A stretch of 64,000 nt of DNA, taken from Methylomonas sp. LW13 (GTDB taxonomy: Bacteria > Pseudomonadota > Gammaproteobacteria > Methylococcales > Methylomonadaceae). Below the pieces are notes generated by a model, which was not told the DNA's origin, made no database searches, and saw only the letters and a program-made list of their open reading frames with translations. Shown here in pieces: positions 21,947-32,403 of the stretch; within the stretch, counting starts at the first letter, position 1, and the number at the start of each line of letters is the position of its first letter. The position numbers were made by a program, and so were the translations under genes. The stretch spans positions 3,844,001 to 3,908,000 of the forward strand of contig NZ_CP033381.1 in NCBI RefSeq assembly GCF_016865255.1, given 5' to 3'.

Positions 21947-22690
21947 TCAACCGTGTAAACGCGACTCCCGCATGACGCGCTTCATATCCCTGACCGCGCT
22001 ACCCAAGCCGGAAAACAACGCTTGCGCAATCAAGGAATGACCAATGTTTAGCTCGACAATCTGCTCGATCCGGCAAATAGCTTCCACATTGGCGATATTC
22101 AAGCCGTGGCCGGCATTGACTTGCAATCCCGCTTGATGCGCATAAGCCGCAGCCGTGCGGATTCGTTGCAATTCTTGCTCCCGCTCTAGTTTACTTGCAG
22201 CATCGGCATAGCGGCCGGTATGTAACTCCACCACCGGCGCCCCCGCCTGGACCGCCGCATCGATTTGCCGACAATCCGGATCGATAAACAAGGAGACTTC
22301 TATATTCGCATCCGCCAATTGTTGGCAGGCAGAACGCATCTTATCCGCGGCGCCTGCCACATCCAGACCGCCTTCGGTCGTCAATTCTTCTCGGCGCTCC
22401 GGCACCAAACAACAAGCTTGCGGCTCAACTTTAACCGCCAACGCCAACATGGCATCGGTCACGGCCATTTCCAGATTCAACCGGGTGTGTAACATATCCT
22501 TTAACAAAAAAATATCTCTGTCCTGAATATGCCGTCTGTCTTCGCGCAAATGCGCGGTAATGCCGTCGGCACCGGCTTGCTCGGCGATCAGCGCAGCCTG
22601 CACCGGCTCGGGATAACGAGTACCTCTCGCCTGACGCAAGGTCGCAACATGGTCGATGTTGACACCTAATAAGATGATTTGTTTTTCCAT
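21947..22690 (-). CDS. pdxJ: Pyridoxine 5'-phosphate synthase
   Basis: TIM-barrel enzyme that condenses 3-amino-2-oxopropyl phosphate with deoxyxylulose 5-phosphate to give pyridoxine 5'-phosphate in the DXP-dependent vitamin B6 route. It is 247 residues, full length. Diagnostic stretches: [20 protein letters not shown] at the N-terminus, [16 protein letters not shown], and [12 protein letters not shown] with IGHSLI near the C-terminus. Downstream of recO on the same strand, as in many gammaproteobacteria. Confidence 0.95.
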   Translation of the reverse strand: MEKQIILLGVNIDHVATLRQARGTRYPEPVQAALIAEQAGADGITAHLREDRRHIQDRDIFLLKDMLHTRLNLEMAVTDAMLALAVKVEPQACCLVPERREELTTEGGLDVAGAADKMRSACQQLADANIEVSLFIDPDCRQIDAAVQAGAPVVELHTGRYADAASKLEREQELQRIRTAAAYAHQAGLQVNAGHGLNIANVEAICRIEQIVELNIGHSLIAQALFSGLGSAVRDMKRVMRESRLHG

Positions 22691-22763
22691 TGAATATTGG
22701 TCCGCAAGCGGATGAGAAAGAGGGATGAAAGACGGTCAATCTATCCTGACCTTTGTCTTTCGC

Positions 22764-23465
22764 CTATAAATACTTAATAATTTTTGCCAGGACATCCCTA
22801 CTTTTCAACTGTCTGCCTTGCAAATGTCCATCCAGGATTTTTCTGAGGAGTAGCTTGGCTTCAAGCAATGCGCAGCCTTCCAATGGAGCCCTTGCGGCCA
22901 ATATTGACAAGGTTTCACCAGCGACCAAACCTTCGTTATCCGCGACCATGCCGAAATCAGCTAAAAAATTGTAGCGCTGACCTATCTTGATGGGATTACC
23001 GTTAGCTTCCGAATCCATCGCAACGGCGTAGCCAGCTTCTTGCAATAAATCCAGTTCAAAATAACGCAGAGTCTGCTCGATACATTCACCAAGCAATAAA
23101 CCACTCAAGCAGCGCTCGTAGCAGCTAAATATCTCGGGCTGGGGATCGTCTTTGTGCACGAATAGTTGCACCAACTCGTTCACATAAAATCCGCAGTAAA
23201 GCGCCAAGCGCTCTAAAGGGTAGCTGTCGACGTATTCCACCTGAGACAGAATTTTTAGTTCGTTTTTATCGATAAATGACAGCCGCAAGGCACTGAAAGG
23301 CAATAACAACCCGGCTATTTTCGACTTTTCCTTACGCACACCCTTGGCAAGCATGGACATCACGCCAAAATCCCGCGTGAAAACCTCTAACAATACACTG
23401 GTTTCCCGGTATGGCCGATGCTGCAGAACAAACGCCGGCTGTAAATAAACGGCCAAGCCGCTCAT
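22764..23465 (-). CDS. recO: DNA repair protein RecO
   Basis: Mediator that helps load RecA at gaps in the RecFOR pathway. It is 233 residues with an N-terminal OB domain (LQHRPYRETSVLLEVFTRDFG) and a helical C-terminal domain (FYVNELVQLF, LRYFELDLLQEAGY). The Cys4 zinc finger of some RecO proteins is absent, which is normal for gammaproteobacteria. The first base overlaps the last base of era. Confidence 0.92.
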   Translation of the reverse strand: MSGLAVYLQPAFVLQHRPYRETSVLLEVFTRDFGVMSMLAKGVRKEKSKIAGLLLPFSALRLSFIDKNELKILSQVEYVDSYPLERLALYCGFYVNELVQLFVHKDDPQPEIFSCYERCLSGLLLGECIEQTLRYFELDLLQEAGYAVAMDSEANGNPIKIGQRYNFLADFGMVADNEGLVAGETLSILAARAPLEGCALLEAKLLLRKILDGHLQGRQLKSRDVLAKIIKYL

Positions 23466-24355
23466 TAATGGCCAAAATCGCTAAAACCTAAACTCTGTAA
23501 GGCGCGCTCGTTATCCGACCAACCCTTTTTCACTTTAACCCACAATTCCAGATAGACTTTTTGGCCGATCAATTTTTCAATATCAACCCGCGCCTCGCTA
23601 CCGACTTTTTTCAGCATTTCGCCCTGTTTACCGATGACGATGCTTTTCTGGCTGTCCCGCTCTACTAAAATCGCCGCGTATATTTTGCAAAGCTCCGGAA
23701 ACTCCTCGTAGCGTTCGATTTCGACAGTCAGCGCATAAGGTAATTCATCGCCTAAACGCCGAGTCAATTTTTCGCGAATAATTTCAGCGGCAAAAAAGCG
23801 CTCCGGCCTGTCGGTGATTTGATCTTCCGGATAAATGAGCTCGGCCTCGGGCAGCAACGCCATAATGTGCTGTTCCAGCACCTCAAGATTGGTATTTTTC
23901 AAGGCCGAAACCGGCACGATATGCTGAAACGGATATTTTTGCTGCGCCTCGGCGAAGAACTTCAGCACCGCATCCTTATCCTTGATTTTATCGACCTTGT
24001 TGATTGCCAAGATAACCGGCAGTCCGGCTTGCTCGAGTTTCTTGAAAATCTTCTCGTCGTAGTCGTGCCAATACAAGCCATCCAGCAACCAAATCACGAC
24101 ATCGACTCCCAGCAAGGTGCTGTCCGCAGTCTTATTCAGATAACGATTCAATACCTTTTTTTCGTCGCTGTGCATGCCCGGTGTGTCCATGAAGATGGCT
24201 TGACCAGCGGCTGTCGTCTTGATACCCAGAATTCGGTGCCGGGTAGTTTGCGGTTTTCTTGAGGTGATACTGAGTTTCTGACCCAGCAAATGATTCATCA
24301 GCGTCGATTTGCCGACATTGGGCCTACCGATTAAAGCAACATATCCGCAGTTCAT
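23465..24355 (-). CDS. era: GTPase Era
   Basis: Essential GTPase that binds 16S rRNA near the 3' end and assists 30S maturation. It is 296 residues. G1 is GRPNVGKS (residues 10-17), G3 is DTPGMH, G4 is NKVD. The C-terminal KH domain carries VIGKQGEMLKKVGSEAR. It overlaps rnc by 4 bp upstream and recO by one base downstream, so the three are translationally coupled. Confidence 0.96.
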   Translation of the reverse strand: MNCGYVALIGRPNVGKSTLMNHLLGQKLSITSRKPQTTRHRILGIKTTAAGQAIFMDTPGMHSDEKKVLNRYLNKTADSTLLGVDVVIWLLDGLYWHDYDEKIFKKLEQAGLPVILAINKVDKIKDKDAVLKFFAEAQQKYPFQHIVPVSALKNTNLEVLEQHIMALLPEAELIYPEDQITDRPERFFAAEIIREKLTRRLGDELPYALTVEIERYEEFPELCKIYAAILVERDSQKSIVIGKQGEMLKKVGSEARVDIEKLIGQKVYLELWVKVKKGWSDNERALQSLGFSDFGH

Positions 24356-25035
24356 TTATCCCTGGATTGTAAAAAATTTAACATATTTTCGGCAGCAGCC
24401 TGCTCGGCCTTCTTTCTGGAAATACCGACGCCATTGCGCGTTTCCGGTGTTAATGCGATGGTGCATTTCACTTCAAAGGTTTGGGCATGATCCGCGCCGG
24501 ACATGCTGACCAATTCGTAAATCGGCAAGGGTTTACGGCTGGCTTGCATCAACTCCTGCAAACGGGTTTTCGGATCTTTGGTCCAATCGTCTACTTTCAG
24601 CGCGGCCAGCTTGTCATCGAATAATCGCAATATCCACTGCTGACAAACCTCAACGCCTTGGTCTTTCAGCAAGGCCCCCATGATGGCTTCCAACGCATCC
24701 GACAAAATCGAATCTCTACGGAAACCGCCGCTTTTCAGTTCGCCGGAACCGAGAATTAGATAATCACCGATATTGTGCTGCCTGGCCACTTCCGCCAGCG
24801 AATTCTGGTTGACCAAACTGGCCCGCAGCCGACTTAAGGCGCCCTCTCCCGCCTCGGGGAACAGTTCGTATAGTTTTTGGGCGATCACGAAGCCCAACAC
24901 GGAATCGCCCAAATATTCAAGACGCTCGTTGTTTCTGGCCCCCATGCTGCGATGAGTCAAAGCCATCGTAAATAAGCTGGGATCGTTAAACCTTAAACCC
25001 AACTTGCCGGCAAGAATTTCAGGTTTCTTAATCAC
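24352..25035 (-). CDS. rnc: Ribonuclease III
   Basis: Double-strand-specific endoribonuclease that processes rRNA precursors and structured mRNAs. It is 227 residues. The signature NERLEYLGDSVLGF contains Glu40 and Asp44 of the catalytic site, and the second acidic cluster is in DALEAIMGAL. A C-terminal dsRNA-binding domain (about 155-225) ends with GISRKKAEQAAAENML. Overlaps both era and the DUF4845 gene by 4 bp. Confidence 0.96.
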   Translation of the reverse strand: MIKKPEILAGKLGLRFNDPSLFTMALTHRSMGARNNERLEYLGDSVLGFVIAQKLYELFPEAGEGALSRLRASLVNQNSLAEVARQHNIGDYLILGSGELKSGGFRRDSILSDALEAIMGALLKDQGVEVCQQWILRLFDDKLAALKVDDWTKDPKTRLQELMQASRKPLPIYELVSMSGADHAQTFEVKCTIALTPETRNGVGISRKKAEQAAAENMLNFLQSRDK

Positions 25036-25409
25036 TTGTTGCCAGCTTCGAATCCCTCGTGGAACTCAACCAACACACTCAAATTCCCCATGATGGGTTC
25101 TACACGCTCATAGTCTATGTCAACCCGTACATAGCCGGGTTGCGCGACAATTTTGATATTGTCATTGGTGACGTGCTCTACATAATTCATATCAAAGCGT
25201 TTTTCCAAGCTACCCTTTATATCAGACTTAGTTTTAGTCACTATATCGGTAGTGTTTTCCACCGCTTTCAAGGCGTTTACCACCCGGCTATGATTGATGT
25301 AAATCGGCGCTATTTTTAGAATCAATAAGGTAAAAAAACCAATTAACGCCAAAATAAAGGCAATGGACAGAAAGGTTAAACCGCGTTGTTTTTTTAATGA
25401 TGACGGCAT
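25032..25409 (-). CDS. DUF4845 membrane protein
   Basis: A 125-residue protein of unknown role. One N-terminal membrane helix (about 10-32, FLSIAFILALIGFFTLLIL) is followed by a periplasmic domain of about 90 residues. The family is regularly found between lepB and rnc in gamma- and betaproteobacteria, as here. The 3' end overlaps rnc by 4 bp. Confidence 0.85.
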   Translation of the reverse strand: MPSSLKKQRGLTFLSIAFILALIGFFTLLILKIAPIYINHSRVVNALKAVENTTDIVTKTKSDIKGSLEKRFDMNYVEHVTNDNIKIVAQPGYVRVDIDYERVEPIMGNLSVLVEFHEGFEAGNK

Positions 25410-25505
25410 AACACTACCCCCGAGAAAAATTAGAAATAAACCGACGACTGTTGAGAGTCCACCGCAATAAGCATTGTTTTTTCGGATTATCTTGCAGCGA
25501 ACCGC

Positions 25506-26282
25506 TCAACGCAGCACTGTGCCTAGCCGGTCGAAAGCAATACCGTTATTTTGCCAGTCCCAATTCATCCAGATAAAAAAGGCTCTACCCACCAGATTAG
25601 CTTCCGGTACCGTACCCCAATAACGACTGTCATTACTGTTATCGCGGTTATCGCCCATGACGAAATACTGACCCTGCGGCACGACGAACACATCCTCTAC
25701 AGACGAAGCCCCGTGACTTACCAGGATGGAATGCTCAACCCCCAACAAATCCTCTTCCAGCCGCTCGGCACCGCTCATATTGCTGCCCTGCCCGACGCCT
25801 TGATAACGTCCCAAAGACACTTGCTTGGCGGGTACGCCGTTGACGTAAAGCTTTTTATCAAAGTAAGCGACGCGGTCACCCGGCAAACCTATCACTCGTT
25901 TGATGTAATCGACTTCCGGCTGTTTCGGAAACCTGAACACCACGATATCGCCACGCTTGGGCTCACCCATTTCGATAACCTTGGTGTTCAGCACCGGTAA
26001 GCGCACTCCATAACTGAATTTATTCACCAAAATAAAATCACCGACCAACAATGTCGGCATCATCGATCCCGAGGGAATCCGGAAGGGTTCGAACAGAAAC
26101 GAGCGCAGCAACAATACGATCAACACCACCGGGAAAAACGAACGGGCATATTCGACCAATAACGGCTCGTTCTCAGTAGGATAAGGTAGATTGGCCCGCT
26201 TCAGATATAAGCTATAGCCACCCCAGACAACGCCGGTGACAAAACTGGCTACCACCAGAAAAAATGAAAAATCGTAATCCAT
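25506..26282 (-). CDS. lepB: Signal peptidase I
   Basis: Membrane serine protease that removes signal peptides from Sec and Tat substrates. It is 258 residues. Two N-terminal helices (about 5-27 and 50-63) precede the catalytic domain. The nucleophile is Ser73 in PSGSMMPTL and the general base is Lys128 in DYIKRVIGLPGD. The later family box GDNRDNSNDSRYWG is intact. It follows lepA by about 12 bp. Confidence 0.96.
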   Translation of the reverse strand: MDYDFSFFLVVASFVTGVVWGGYSLYLKRANLPYPTENEPLLVEYARSFFPVVLIVLLLRSFLFEPFRIPSGSMMPTLLVGDFILVNKFSYGVRLPVLNTKVIEMGEPKRGDIVVFRFPKQPEVDYIKRVIGLPGDRVAYFDKKLYVNGVPAKQVSLGRYQGVGQGSNMSGAERLEEDLLGVEHSILVSHGASSVEDVFVVPQGQYFVMGDNRDNSNDSRYWGTVPEANLVGRAFFIWMNWDWQNNGIAFDRLGTVLR

Positions 26283-26294
26283 AATTGATCGTTA

Positions 26295-28094
26295 TTACTC
26301 TTTATTGACCTGCAACACCGCCAGGAAGGCTTCCTGAGGAATCTCGATACTACCCACCTGCTTCATGCGTTTCTTACCGGCTTTCTGTTTTTCCAGCAGC
26401 TTTTTCTTACGGGTAATGTCGCCACCATAACATTTGGCTGTGACATTTTTGCGCATGGCTTTGACCGTAGAGCGGGCGATGACTTTTGCGCCAATGGCCG
26501 CCTGGATCGCCACTTCGTACATCTGCCGCGGAATCAGATCTTTCATCTTATCGACTAAATCTCGACCACGATTCTGACTCAGATCGCGATGGACGATAAT
26601 CGACAAGGCATCAACTTTGTCACCATTGATCAAGACGTCCAATTTCACCAGCGGCGCCGGTTCAAAACGCAGGAATTCGTAATCGAATGAGGCATAGCCA
26701 CGACTGACCGACTTCAAACGATCGAAAAAGTCCAATACCACTTCGCTCATCGGCAACTCATAGCTCAGCGAGACCTGACTACCAGCATACTGCATGTTTT
26801 TTTGGATGCCGCGCTTTTCGATACACAGATTGATCACATTACCCAAATAAGCCTGCGGCACCAGAATATTCGCCAAAATGATAGGTTCGCGAATCTCGAC
26901 AATGGTGCCTACATCCGGCAGTTTAGCCGGATTGTCGACCATCACGATCTCGCCGCCATGGGTTTCCACTTCGTAAATAACAGTCGGCGCGGTGGTAATC
27001 AGATCGATGTTGTATTCGCGCTCCAGCCGTTCCTGGACGATCTCCATATGTAGCATGCCGAGGAAGCCGCAACGAAAGCCAAAACCCAGCGCTTGCGAGG
27101 TTTCCGGTTCGTAATTGAGTGCCGAGTCATTCAGACGCAATTTATCCAACGCTTCGCGCATGGCGCCGAAATCGTCGGAACTGACGGGATACAAACCAGC
27201 AAACACCCGCGGCTGGACTTTTTCAAACCCCGGCAGTACTTCACTGGCCGGATTGTCGGTAGCCGTAATGGTGTCGCCAACCGGTGCGCCGAAAATATCC
27301 TTGATGCCGGCGACGATGAACCCCACCTCACCGGTGTTGAGTTGCTGTTTCTCCAGTTGTTTGGGGGTATAAACGCCCAATTTATCAACCAGAAATGACT
27401 TTCCGGTCGACATGACGGTAATTTTTTGCTTTTTCCGCAAACTACCGTTGACGATGCGCACCAAGGACACCACGCCCAGATAGTTGTCGAACCAGGAATC
27501 GATGATTAAAGCCTGTAACGGCGCATTTTCATCACCCGCTGGCGGCGGAATCTTTTGAATCAGTTGATCCAGCACGGCTTCCACGCCGATGCCGGTCTTG
27601 GCACTGATCTTCAAAGCTTCATCGGCCGGAATGCCGATCACATTCTCAATCTCTTCCATCACCCGCTCGGGCTCAGCTGACGGCAAATCGATCTTATTCA
27701 GCACCGGCACCACTTCCAAACCTTGTTCGATGGCGGTGTAGCAGTTGGCGACGCTTTGCGCTTCCACGCCTTGAGCAGCATCGACGACCAGCAAGGCGCC
27801 TTCGCAAGCCGCCAGCGAACGCGAAACTTCATAGGAAAAATCCACGTGGCCCGGCGTGTCGATAAAGTTCAGCTGATAGGTGACGCCATCGCTGGCCTTG
27901 TAATCCAGGGTGACGCTTTGCGCCTTGATGGTAATGCCGCGTTCCCGCTCCAGATCCATGGAATCGAGTACCTGCGCCTCCATTTCCCGGTCGCTTAAGC
28001 CGCCACAAATTTGAATAAATCGGTCTGCCAATGTCGATTTCCCGTGATCGATATGGGCAATGATGGAGAAATTTCTGATATTTTTTTGATCCAC
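26295..28094 (-). CDS. lepA: Elongation factor 4 (LepA)
   Basis: Ribosome-associated translational GTPase, 599 residues. G1 is AHIDHGKST, the switch region has [10 protein letters not shown]3 is DTPGHVDF, and G4 is NKIDLP. The LepA-specific C-terminal domain is present ([19 protein letters not shown] and the Lys-rich tail [15 protein letters not shown]). It precedes lepB, a conserved pair. The adjacent upstream gene is zipA, with a 71-bp gap. Confidence 0.96.
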   Translation of the reverse strand: MDQKNIRNFSIIAHIDHGKSTLADRFIQICGGLSDREMEAQVLDSMDLERERGITIKAQSVTLDYKASDGVTYQLNFIDTPGHVDFSYEVSRSLAACEGALLVVDAAQGVEAQSVANCYTAIEQGLEVVPVLNKIDLPSAEPERVMEEIENVIGIPADEALKISAKTGIGVEAVLDQLIQKIPPPAGDENAPLQALIIDSWFDNYLGVVSLVRIVNGSLRKKQKITVMSTGKSFLVDKLGVYTPKQLEKQQLNTGEVGFIVAGIKDIFGAPVGDTITATDNPASEVLPGFEKVQPRVFAGLYPVSSDDFGAMREALDKLRLNDSALNYEPETSQALGFGFRCGFLGMLHMEIVQERLEREYNIDLITTAPTVIYEVETHGGEIVMVDNPAKLPDVGTIVEIREPIILANILVPQAYLGNVINLCIEKRGIQKNMQYAGSQVSLSYELPMSEVVLDFFDRLKSVSRGYASFDYEFLRFEPAPLVKLDVLINGDKVDALSIIVHRDLSQNRGRDLVDKMKDLIPRQMYEVAIQAAIGAKVIARSTVKAMRKNVTAKCYGGDITRKKKLLEKQKAGKKRMKQVGSIEIPQEAFLAVLQVNKE

Positions 28095-28165
28095 TTAGCT
28101 TCTAGTTAATTCGTTAGGTTTACAGAATAAATGCGGTAGCTGCCCTGCCCCCGCGAGGTACTGCT

Positions 28166-28903
28166 TTAGGCGGCCTTGGCCAGTATTTGTCTGAATTGTG
28201 CGACGGTTTCGGCAGTCAGCGGCTGCCGCTGGTTGTCCCAGACCACGCCGTCAAGTTCGTCGGCCAACGTATCGATGGTTTCCATGAAATCATCGAATAC
28301 TGCCAACGGTGCATCGACTTCGCGCGGTTGCATAAAAAACACGATGCCGGGGCAATAAAAATCTTGTAGCCCGGTGTCCGGGAAAGTACCGGGGTCAACC
28401 ATGCTGGCGACCGCGAAATCGACCATGCGATTGGCATCCACCCGTTCGAATACCCGCACACTGCCATAGCGCAAGCCCACACGTTCGAAAGCCTCGAACA
28501 GATCTTCGCCATTAAAGCCTTGGTCGGCACGGGCAACGATGCTGAACTCGATCAAAGCCGGCAATTCCAAACGCCGCGAATTAGCCAAGGTCGCGGCTTG
28601 TTTTTTCTCGACATCCTTGCGCAAAGCATCGGCAGAAGGTTTTGGGCTGGGCTTGATGGCTTGATCGTCTAACAGAGCATCTCCATCAACCAACTCGTTG
28701 CCTAACGCAAATACATCCATTTCATCGTCGTCTTCCTCGACCGAAAACTCGTCAACCACTCGGTCGTCGTAAGAGTCCTCGTCGTAATAATCGTCAGGGG
28801 TGCGTCTTTCTCGCAACGACTTGACGAAATGCCACAACACCATGCCGATCATCACCAGCACGCCGATCAAAATAATCACGACTCTTAATAATTCTTTATC
28901 CAT
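28166..28903 (-). CDS. zipA: Cell division protein ZipA
   Basis: Inner-membrane anchor that tethers FtsZ to the membrane at the division site. It is 245 residues: an N-terminal helix (about 4-26, VVIILIGVLVMIGMVLWHFV), a short basic patch, a very acidic linker rich in Asp/Glu/Tyr (about 36-75), and the C-terminal FtsZ-binding domain (about 110-245) with GFNGEDLFEAFERVGLRYG. Start overlaps the smc stop. The short acidic linker differs from the long Pro/Gln linker of E. coli ZipA. Confidence 0.92.
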   Translation of the reverse strand: MDKELLRVVIILIGVLVMIGMVLWHFVKSLRERRTPDDYYDEDSYDDRVVDEFSVEEDDDEMDVFALGNELVDGDALLDDQAIKPSPKPSADALRKDVEKKQAATLANSRRLELPALIEFSIVARADQGFNGEDLFEAFERVGLRYGSVRVFERVDANRMVDFAVASMVDPGTFPDTGLQDFYCPGIVFFMQPREVDAPLAVFDDFMETIDTLADELDGVVWDNQRQPLTAETVAQFRQILAKAA

Positions 28904-31900
28904 TAGCTTTCTGCCATGCTCACTGCTTCATCAATATCAACCGCCACCATTCTGGATACTCCAGGCTCCTTCATGGTAACACCTGCCAGATGTTTTGCAA
29001 TTTCCATTGTGACTTTGTTGTGCGAAATATACAAAAACTGTACGGTTGCCGACATGTCTTCCACCATCTGCGAAAAGCGCACGACGTTGGCATCGTCGAG
29101 CGGCGCGTCCACTTCATCCAGCAAACAAAACGGCGCCGGATTTAATTCAAAAATAGAAAAAACCAAGGCCACAGCCGTCAAGGCCTTTTCGCCACCGGAC
29201 AACAAATGAATCGAGCTGTTCCGCTTGCCGGGCGGCCGGGCGATGATGTTGACGCCAGCTTCCAATAAATCGTCTTCGGTTAACTCCAGATAAGCCTGGC
29301 CGCCACCGAACAAACGCGGAAATTTTTCTTTCAAACCACTATTGATCTTGTCGAAAGTCTCTTTAAAGCGTTGGCGGCTTTCCTTGTCGATCTTACTGAT
29401 GGCCTGATCCAAAGTATTTAAGGCATCGACCAAATCGTCATGCTGCTCGTTTAAAAATTTCATCCGTTCGGATTGCGTTTTGAACTCTTCGATGGCAGTC
29501 AGATTGATGGATCCCAGCCGCTCGATTTGATCAGTCAGCTCGTCGACGGCATTTTTCCACTTAGTTTCGCTCGCGCCTTCGGTCAGATTGGCCAGAATCG
29601 CCTCTGGAGAGGCATCCACCTCAGTCAGCTGCTCGGCAATCGTTTGCTGACGCACTCGGCTGTCTTGCTGTTCGAAACGCACCTGATCCAGCGCTTCTTT
29701 TTGTTTTTCCAGGGACCGCTGTGTTTGCGAATATTGCTCGGCCAACTGACTGACCGTCTGCTCGCTAGCCTGCTGAGCCTGGCGCTCGGACTGCAGGTTG
29801 TCCTCGAATTCGGCTTTTCTCTCCAACAACTCTTCCAATTGCATTTTCTCATCGTCGAGCGGCGCTAATGAAAAATGCAACTTGTTTTCCAGTTCGGCGA
29901 TACGATCAGCCGATTGCTGATGCTGCAATTGCAAACGCTCAATCTGTTTGGCGGTCAGCACTTCCGAAGACTTCAGCGATTCGATCTGCGCATGCAAGCG
30001 GTGCAAGTGCCGGCGCGCTTCATCGACCGAGGCATCGGTGTTTTGCTGTTGCGCTTGAATCTGTTGATTCAATTGCTCCAATTCGGTTTTCTTGTCGCCC
30101 AAATCGCCCAAGGCCTGCTCGGCGTCCTGCTTGATCATTTCCGCTTCGGAAATGCTTTCGGCATTTTCCGCCAGATGCTGGCTGATTTCTTCGATCTCGT
30201 GATCAAGCTGTTCCAGACGGCGCTTTTGCTGCTCGAAACGCGCCGACTGCGCGCTGTATTCGGCGCTCTTCGCGGAAAACTCGGCGCTGAGCAACTTTTC
30301 CTTTTGTTGATAGTGCTCGCGATTGCTTTCAGCGGCTTTCAATTCGTGTTCGGAATTCGCTAATTGCTCTTCGTCTTCAGCAATCATCATTTGCAATTCA
30401 CTTTGCCGCTGTTTCAGTTCGCGCAGTTCTTTTTCCCGATGCAGTACTCCGGCCTTGCTGTCACTACCCCGGCTGATTTTGATCCAATCTTTGCCCAGCC
30501 AGGTGCCATCGGCTAATACAACCGATTCATGCGCCTGCAGATGCATTTGCCGGGCTTGCTGCATGGTCTCCGCGCAATAGATTCCGCTTAACAGACTAGA
30601 TAAGTCCCAACGACTGCGCAGCTTGCTCGCCAAAGCCACTGGATTGGCACCCGCGCCAGCCAGATTTGCATGTGTCTCAAACACCACCAAAGATTGTTTG
30701 GTCAAATCCTGCAACTCGCCCAGTATAGAATCGGCGCTATCCACACAGATCGCTTCCAGGTAACTGCCCAACACCGTTTCCACCGCGGTTTCCCAACCTT
30801 CTTCAGCATCCAGGAACTCGGCCAATCGTGGCTGTTGCTCCAAACCCACCTGTTCCAGCCAGGCGCTCAGCTCTTTTTTATCCTTGCCCATCGCATGCTG
30901 CTGCAATAACTCCAAGGAACTGATCTTGCCGTTGACCTTCTGCAATTCGGCGCGGCTGGCGTGCAGGCTGTCGTGAAGTTGTTTGATGGCCGGCCGCAGC
31001 TCGGCGATGCGTTGCAGCACAACTTCCAGTTGCTGCTGTAATTGCTCGCGCTCGGCTTCAATCAATTCGATACTGCTATCCAGGGTTTCCAACTCCAGTT
31101 GCAACTGGGTGTCGGCCAAGCCGCCGCGTTCGCCGTTTAATTTGTCCAGTCGGGTATGCAACTGCCGGTTTTGATTTTCCAATTGCACCAGCTTAGTCCG
31201 CTGCACTTCGGCTTGTTCGCGATAACCGGCGTTTTCCGCCAGAAAGGCTTCCCACTGCTGTTGCCATTGCTGTTTTTGCAGATGGGCGTCTTGTTGAATA
31301 CCGAGCAAGTCTTCCTCGCGCTCGCGAGCCACAATCATGGTTTCTTCGGCTTCCAGCAAGGTCTGGCGAATTTCCTCCAACTGCTGTCTGTCCTGTTCGC
31401 ATTCGGATTGCGCCTGCTCGGCCTGCAATTTCAAACGATTGATTTCGACCAGGGTTTCTTCGTGGCTTTTTTGATTGTGCTTGATGGTCTGTTCCAACCG
31501 GCTGACTTCGGCGACCACGGCATAATATTCGGCTTGCGTGCTATCCAGATGCTGCTGCTGGGCTTTTTGTTCGCCGCGCTTCAGCTCCATGGCTTTTTCA
31601 GTATCACGCAGCAACACGAACAGTCGATTGTGCTCGGCGGCGATACTTTGCAGTTTTTCTTCCAGCTTCTGCGCAGAGCGTTGGAAATTTTGCCAGCGCA
31701 TTGCCAGCAACTCTTGCTTGTATTGGCGTTCCTGCTTTTTCAGCTCGGTGTATTTCTCGGCCTTTTCCGCTTGCTTGGCCAAATTCTTGATTTGCTTTTC
31801 GACCTCGTCACGCAAATCGTTCAGCCGCTCCAGATTCTCGCGGGTATGGCGCATGCGGGTTTCGGTTTCCGAACGCCGTTCCTTATACTTGGAAACGCCA

Positions 31901-32403
31901 GCCGCTTCCTCGATATGGATACGCAAATCTTCCGGTTTGGCTTCCACCATCCGGGAAATCGTGCCCTGCTCGATAATCGCATAACTACGCGAACCAAGGC
32001 CCGTCCCCAAGAACAAATCGGTGATGTCTTTGCGCCGACATTTGGAGCCGTTCAGCATGAACAGCGACTGACCATCGCGGCTAACCTGGCGTTTAATGGA
32101 AATGGTGGCGTACTGCGAATATTCGCCGCCTGCCTTGCCTTCGCTGTTGTCGAATACCAGTTCCACAGAGGCCATACTGACCGGCTTGCGGCCCGACGAG
32201 CCGTTGAAAATCACGTCGGCCATATTGCCGCCGCGCAAATGCTTAGCCGAACTCTCCCCCATCACCCAACGCACCGCGTCGATGATATTGGATTTGCCGC
32301 AACCGTTGGGGCCGACAATCGCCGTCAGATTGCCGTTGATCGGTATCGTGGTGGGATCGACAAAGGATTTAAAACCCGAAAGTTTGATTTTTTCCAGCTT
32401 CAT
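28903..32403 (-). CDS. smc: Chromosome condensation ATPase SMC
   Basis: Structural maintenance of chromosomes protein, the core of the SMC-ScpAB complex that organises and helps separate sister chromosomes. It is 1166 residues. The Walker A is GPNGCGKSN (residues 31-39), and the Q-rich coiled coils span roughly 170-500 and 640-1000. A hinge lies near 500-640. The C-terminal ABC signature is LLSGGEKALTA and Walker B is FCLLDEVDAPLDDANV. scpA and scpB are not in the window. smc-zipA order is typical of gammaproteobacteria that lack MukBEF. Confidence 0.96.
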   Translation of the reverse strand: MKLEKIKLSGFKSFVDPTTIPINGNLTAIVGPNGCGKSNIIDAVRWVMGESSAKHLRGGNMADVIFNGSSGRKPVSMASVELVFDNSEGKAGGEYSQYATISIKRQVSRDGQSLFMLNGSKCRRKDITDLFLGTGLGSRSYAIIEQGTISRMVEAKPEDLRIHIEEAAGVSKYKERRSETETRMRHTRENLERLNDLRDEVEKQIKNLAKQAEKAEKYTELKKQERQYKQELLAMRWQNFQRSAQKLEEKLQSIAAEHNRLFVLLRDTEKAMELKRGEQKAQQQHLDSTQAEYYAVVAEVSRLEQTIKHNQKSHEETLVEINRLKLQAEQAQSECEQDRQQLEEIRQTLLEAEETMIVAREREEDLLGIQQDAHLQKQQWQQQWEAFLAENAGYREQAEVQRTKLVQLENQNRQLHTRLDKLNGERGGLADTQLQLELETLDSSIELIEAEREQLQQQLEVVLQRIAELRPAIKQLHDSLHASRAELQKVNGKISSLELLQQHAMGKDKKELSAWLEQVGLEQQPRLAEFLDAEEGWETAVETVLGSYLEAICVDSADSILGELQDLTKQSLVVFETHANLAGAGANPVALASKLRSRWDLSSLLSGIYCAETMQQARQMHLQAHESVVLADGTWLGKDWIKISRGSDSKAGVLHREKELRELKQRQSELQMMIAEDEEQLANSEHELKAAESNREHYQQKEKLLSAEFSAKSAEYSAQSARFEQQKRRLEQLDHEIEEISQHLAENAESISEAEMIKQDAEQALGDLGDKKTELEQLNQQIQAQQQNTDASVDEARRHLHRLHAQIESLKSSEVLTAKQIERLQLQHQQSADRIAELENKLHFSLAPLDDEKMQLEELLERKAEFEDNLQSERQAQQASEQTVSQLAEQYSQTQRSLEKQKEALDQVRFEQQDSRVRQQTIAEQLTEVDASPEAILANLTEGASETKWKNAVDELTDQIERLGSINLTAIEEFKTQSERMKFLNEQHDDLVDALNTLDQAISKIDKESRQRFKETFDKINSGLKEKFPRLFGGGQAYLELTEDDLLEAGVNIIARPPGKRNSSIHLLSGGEKALTAVALVFSIFELNPAPFCLLDEVDAPLDDANVVRFSQMVEDMSATVQFLYISHNKVTMEIAKHLAGVTMKEPGVSRMVAVDIDEAVSMAES

